A DNA stretch of 64,000 bases from Massilia kyonggiensis (lineage in GTDB: Bacteria > Pseudomonadota > Gammaproteobacteria > Burkholderiales > Burkholderiaceae_D), in NCBI RefSeq assembly GCF_024756235.1, contig NZ_JANUGY010000001.1, positions 62,001 through 126,000 on the forward strand, read 5' to 3'. The stretch's first letter is position 1; every line of letters begins with the position of its first letter. This document shows, piece after piece, positions 61,455 to 64,000 of the stretch. The position numbers and the translations under genes are program-made. Under the pieces are notes generated by a model. That model had not been told where the DNA came from, did not search any database, and worked only from the letters and a program-made list of their open reading frames with translations.

Positions 61455-61475
61455 ATAGGTAGGTAGCCTACCTAT
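61455..61475. promoter_or_regulatory. MarR operator palindrome
   Basis: ATAGGTAGG and CCTACCTAT are perfect 9-bp arms around a 3-bp spacer, ending seven bases before the marR ATG. MarR proteins bind such sites to repress their own operon; here that includes the MFS efflux gene. Confidence 0.75.
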
Positions 61476-61482
61476 ATTTATC

Positions 61483-61929
61483 ATGACCCATTACGACCAA
61501 CACGTCGAACGCCTGTCCGAAGACCTGCGCACGGCCCTCAAAGGGCTCGTGCGCCAGATGCGGCGCGACACCGAGCGCCAGGAGCAAGGCCTGTCGCTGA
61601 TGCAGGCGATGCTGCTGCACCAGATCCACGAGCACCCCGGCATCGGCGTGGCCGAGCTGGCGCGCATGCAGCAGGTGCGCAGTCCCACGATGAGCGGCCA
61701 GGTCAAGGCGCTGGAAGCGGCCGGCCTCGTCGAACGCGCCGTGCAGGAACAGGACAGGCGCAGGAGCGGCCTGCACGTCAGCCCCGCTGGCCACACCGCC
61801 CTGCGCCGGTTGCGCGACCGCCGTCACGACTGGCTGTCGCAACGCATCGCCCGCCTGTCGCCCGACCAGATGGCCGCGCTGGCCGGCGCCATCGACGCCC
61901 TCAACTTCCTTGCCGACCATGAAGATTGA
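61483..61929 (+). CDS. MarR-family transcriptional regulator
   Basis: A 148-residue MarR protein: LSLMQAMLLHQIHEHPGIGVAELARMQQVRSPTMSGQVKALEAAGLVERAVQEQDRRRSGLHVSPAGHTALRRL, with helix-turn-helix and the wing DRRRS. It lies directly behind a perfect palindrome and overlaps the MFS gene by 11 bp, so it is very probably a ligand-responsive repressor of that pump. Confidence 0.92.
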   Translation: MTHYDQHVERLSEDLRTALKGLVRQMRRDTERQEQGLSLMQAMLLHQIHEHPGIGVAELARMQQVRSPTMSGQVKALEAAGLVERAVQEQDRRRSGLHVSPAGHTALRRLRDRRHDWLSQRIARLSPDQMAALAGAIDALNFLADHED

Positions 61930-63382
61930 ATCTCCAGTCACCGAACAGGAAATCCGCGCCGTCTACCTCGCCCTGATGGCCGTGCTGGGCCTCGGGGCGC
62001 TCGACCAGAGCATCGTCGCCACCGCCCTGCCCCGCATCGTCGGCGACCTGGGCGGCATGAATCATCTGTCGTGGGTCGTGACGGCGTACGTGCTCGCGTC
62101 CACCGCCACGATGCCGCTGTACGGCAAGCTGGCCGACCAGTACGGCCGGCGTCCGATGATCTTCACGGCGCTCGCTACGTTCCTGCTGGGCTCCGTGCTG
62201 TGCGGCTTCGCGCAGAGCATGACGCAGCTGATCGCATTCCGCGCCATCCAGGGCATGGGCTCCGGCGGCTTCATGCCGCTGGCGCAGATCATCATCGGCG
62301 ACCTCGTGCCGCCAAAGGAACGGGCGCGGCGCCAGGGCTCGATCGCGATCGTGTTCGCCGTCACCAGCGTGCTCGGCCCCGTGCTGGGCGGGATGATGAC
62401 GGACCTGCTGTCGTGGCACTGGATCTTCTTCATCAACCTGCCCGTCGGCGCCGTCGCGTTCTACGCCATCGCGCGCTCGCTGCGCAAGCCCGTGCAGACG
62501 CACGCGCATCGCATCGACTACCTCGGCTCCGTGCTGCTCACCACGACCATCACCGCGCTGCTGCTGATCCTCGCACTGGGCGGCACCGAGTGGGCGTGGG
62601 ATTCCGTGCAGGTGCAGGTGTGCGCGGCATTGACGGTCGTGCTGGGCGGCTGGCTGGTAGTGCATCTGCGCCGCGCGGCCGAACCCGTGCTGCCGCCGGA
62701 CCTGTTCCACAGCCGCGTGTTCAACATCGCCAGCATCGTGATGGCGCTGACGTTCATGGGCCTGATGGGCGCGAGCGTGTTCTTCCCGCTGTTCTTCCAG
62801 CTCGTGATGGGCAGCAGCCCCGCGCATTCGGGCATGATGACGGTGGCGATGATGGTCGGAATGATCGCATCGTCCACGTTGAACGGCCGCGTGCTGTCGC
62901 GCTCGGGCAAGTACAAGGCCGTGCAGATCGTCGGGTTGTCGGCGGCGGTGCTGGCGTTCGCCGTCCTCGCATGGGGCATGGACACGGCGCGCGGCTACTG
63001 GATCATCGAGCCCGCCATCTTCATGCTGGGCGCGGGCCTCGGGCTCGTGATGCCCAACATGACGATCGCCGTGCAGAACGCGCTCCCCGTCGCGCGCCGC
63101 GGCGTGGGCACGGCGATGCTGACCTTCTTCCGCTCGCTCGGCGGCCTGCTCGGCGTGACGGGCTCCGGCGCCATCCTCGCTCACCAGGTGCACGCGCACG
63201 GCATCGCGGACGTCGCGCGCGCGGCGCATGCGCTGCCCGCCGCGCAGGCACTGACGGTCGACGTGTACCGCCACGCCATCGCCAACATCTTCGGCGCCGG
63301 TGCGCTGATCGTGCTGGCGGGGCTCATCGCGCTGCTGTTCCTGCCCGAGCTGCCGCTGGCGGGGCAGCAGGCGGAACGTTGA
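61919..63382 (+). CDS. DHA2-family MFS drug exporter (EmrB/QacA-like)
   Basis: A ~487-residue transporter with 14 predicted helices. Signatures include LGALDQSIVATALPRIVGDLGG (helix 1, DHA2 motif), GKLADQYGRRP (motif A) and FAVTSVLGPVLGGMMTDLLSWHWIFFINLPVG (motif C region). Export of hydrophobic toxins by proton antiport is expected; the substrate is unknown. ATG 61919 within the end of marR is used; TTG 61910 is also open. Confidence 0.9.
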   Translation: MKIESPVTEQEIRAVYLALMAVLGLGALDQSIVATALPRIVGDLGGMNHLSWVVTAYVLASTATMPLYGKLADQYGRRPMIFTALATFLLGSVLCGFAQSMTQLIAFRAIQGMGSGGFMPLAQIIIGDLVPPKERARRQGSIAIVFAVTSVLGPVLGGMMTDLLSWHWIFFINLPVGAVAFYAIARSLRKPVQTHAHRIDYLGSVLLTTTITALLLILALGGTEWAWDSVQVQVCAALTVVLGGWLVVHLRRAAEPVLPPDLFHSRVFNIASIVMALTFMGLMGASVFFPLFFQLVMGSSPAHSGMMTVAMMVGMIASSTLNGRVLSRSGKYKAVQIVGLSAAVLAFAVLAWGMDTARGYWIIEPAIFMLGAGLGLVMPNMTIAVQNALPVARRGVGTAMLTFFRSLGGLLGVTGSGAILAHQVHAHGIADVARAAHALPAAQALTVDVYRHAIANIFGAGALIVLAGLIALLFLPELPLAGQQAER

Positions 63383-63386
63383 TGCG

Positions 63387-64000
63387 TCAGATGTCGGTGA
63401 ACACCACCTCGTCCGCCAGGCGCGACTTCGGCAGCTTCGCGTTGAAGTCGTCCGCGCTGCGGTAGCCGAGGGCCACGATCACGGTGCTGGTGAAACCCCG
63501 TGCGCGCAGCCCCAGCGCCTTGTCGAGCACCTCGGCATTGAAACCTTCCATCGGCGTCGCGTCCACTTCTAGGCCGGCGGCGCCCAGCAGCAGGGTGCCC
63601 AGCGCGAGATAGGTCTGCTTCTCGTACCAGTGCTGCACGTCCTTCCGGTCGTAGCGGTGCAGGTCCGTGAACGCGGCGCGGCCGCCCTGCTGGGCCGCCT
63701 TCGCGGCGTCGTTGACGAAACGGCCGTCCCGTTCTTCCTGCGCCAGCACGGCGTCCTGGTGGGCGTCGTCCACAAAGGCGCGGGAAGCCAGCACGATGAC
63801 GTGCGACGCGTCGCGGACCTTGGCTGTGTTGAACGGGAAGCCCGCCTCGGTGGCTTGCGCGATGCGCTCCTTCCCTTCTTCGGTGGCCGCGACGATGAAA
63901 TGCCACGGCTGCGAATTGACGGACGACGGCGCGAGGCGCAGCAGTTCGCGCAGGGATGCCATGGCGGCTTGCGGAATCGTGCGCGTGCGGTCGTAGGCCT
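63387..64000 (-). CDS. nfsB: NfsB-type oxygen-insensitive nitroreductase, N-terminus off the right edge
   Basis: About 204 C-terminal residues of an FMN nitroreductase. The frame stays open to the edge (AYDRTRTIPQAAM then ASLRELLRLAPSSVNSQPWHF), so the true start lies beyond 64000 and only ~15 residues seem missing. NfsB features include SSVNSQPWHFIVA (FMN site), LALGTLLLGAAGLEVDATPMEGFN and VIVALGYRSADDFNAKLPKSR. It reduces nitroaromatics and quinones with NAD(P)H. It is convergent with the MFS exporter, stops 4 bp apart. Confidence 0.92.
   Translation of the reverse strand, partial: AYDRTRTIPQAAMASLRELLRLAPSSVNSQPWHFIVAATEEGKERIAQATEAGFPFNTAKVRDASHVIVLASRAFVDDAHQDAVLAQEERDGRFVNDAAKAAQQGGRAAFTDLHRYDRKDVQHWYEKQTYLALGTLLLGAAGLEVDATPMEGFNAEVLDKALGLRARGFTSTVIVALGYRSADDFNAKLPKSRLADEVVFTDI

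Overview
The window is GC-rich, densely coded chromosomal DNA, most likely from a betaproteobacterium of the Oxalobacteraceae (Massilia/Telluria type). This is inferred from the imuA/imuB/dnaE2 mutagenesis genes under CTGT-N8-ACAG LexA boxes, a Burkholderiales-type porin ending in Phe, a phasin, a large TonB-dependent receptor, and plant or fungal polysaccharide hydrolases (GH51, GH30). No rRNA, tRNA, CRISPR array, prophage or replication origin was seen. The only recognisable mobile element is one complete IS1595-family insertion. No stretch over 300 bp lacks a gene.

Layout: 0-7 kb has the N-terminal part of dnaE2 with an SOS box, a PhzF-like protein, two VOC proteins, a REPIN-like repeat, a PLP dehydratase, the IS1595 element and a hybrid histidine kinase. 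7-12.4 kb has a TonB receptor and a gtrB-gtrA-GT39 glycosyl-transfer operon. 12.4-19.2 kb, on the minus strand, holds a QseBC-like two-component system behind a DegQ protease, a LacI regulator with a secreted GH30 hydrolase and its probable operator, and a heat-shock Hsp20. 19.4-25.3 kb has an M61 peptidase, a Cys/Gly-tailed protein, a hydrolase/CAT-like pair, and a yqaE-hypothetical-YceI run. 25.3-28.3 kb is a peroxiredoxin / DsbD-like / ECF sigma / NrsF anti-sigma operon. 28.5-31.2 kb has a phasin and small or membrane proteins.

31.2-35.6 kb holds imuAB with a near-perfect LexA box, then a secreted GH51 arabinofuranosidase. 35.6-43.7 kb looks like a pyroglutamate/D-glutamate catabolic operon (DUF1445, MFS permease, 5-oxoprolinase, porin) with a divergent LysR. 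43.7-48 kb has an acyltransferase with a DeoR-type regulator and the chromate genes chrB-chrA. 48.4-51.5 kb has LysR with a divergent quinone oxidoreductase, then a Na+/H+ antiporter-like protein. 51.5-57.3 kb has a degenerate HepT-like protein and a tightly overlapped DUF2760-Hsp70-Hsp70 operon. 57.3-64 kb has yghU, a PRC-barrel protein, a GT9 glycosyltransferase, an NTF2-like/DUF6404 pair, a marR-MFS efflux operon, and an nfsB-type nitroreductase cut by the right edge.

The dominant themes are stress defence (SOS mutagenesis, peroxide, envelope proteolysis, chaperones, chromate, drug efflux) and carbohydrate scavenging. The best candidate for an undescribed system is the DUF2760-Hsp70-Hsp70 operon. 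Next are the self-contained peroxiredoxin-sigma operon and a 72-bp leader found in front of two unrelated membrane-protein genes.
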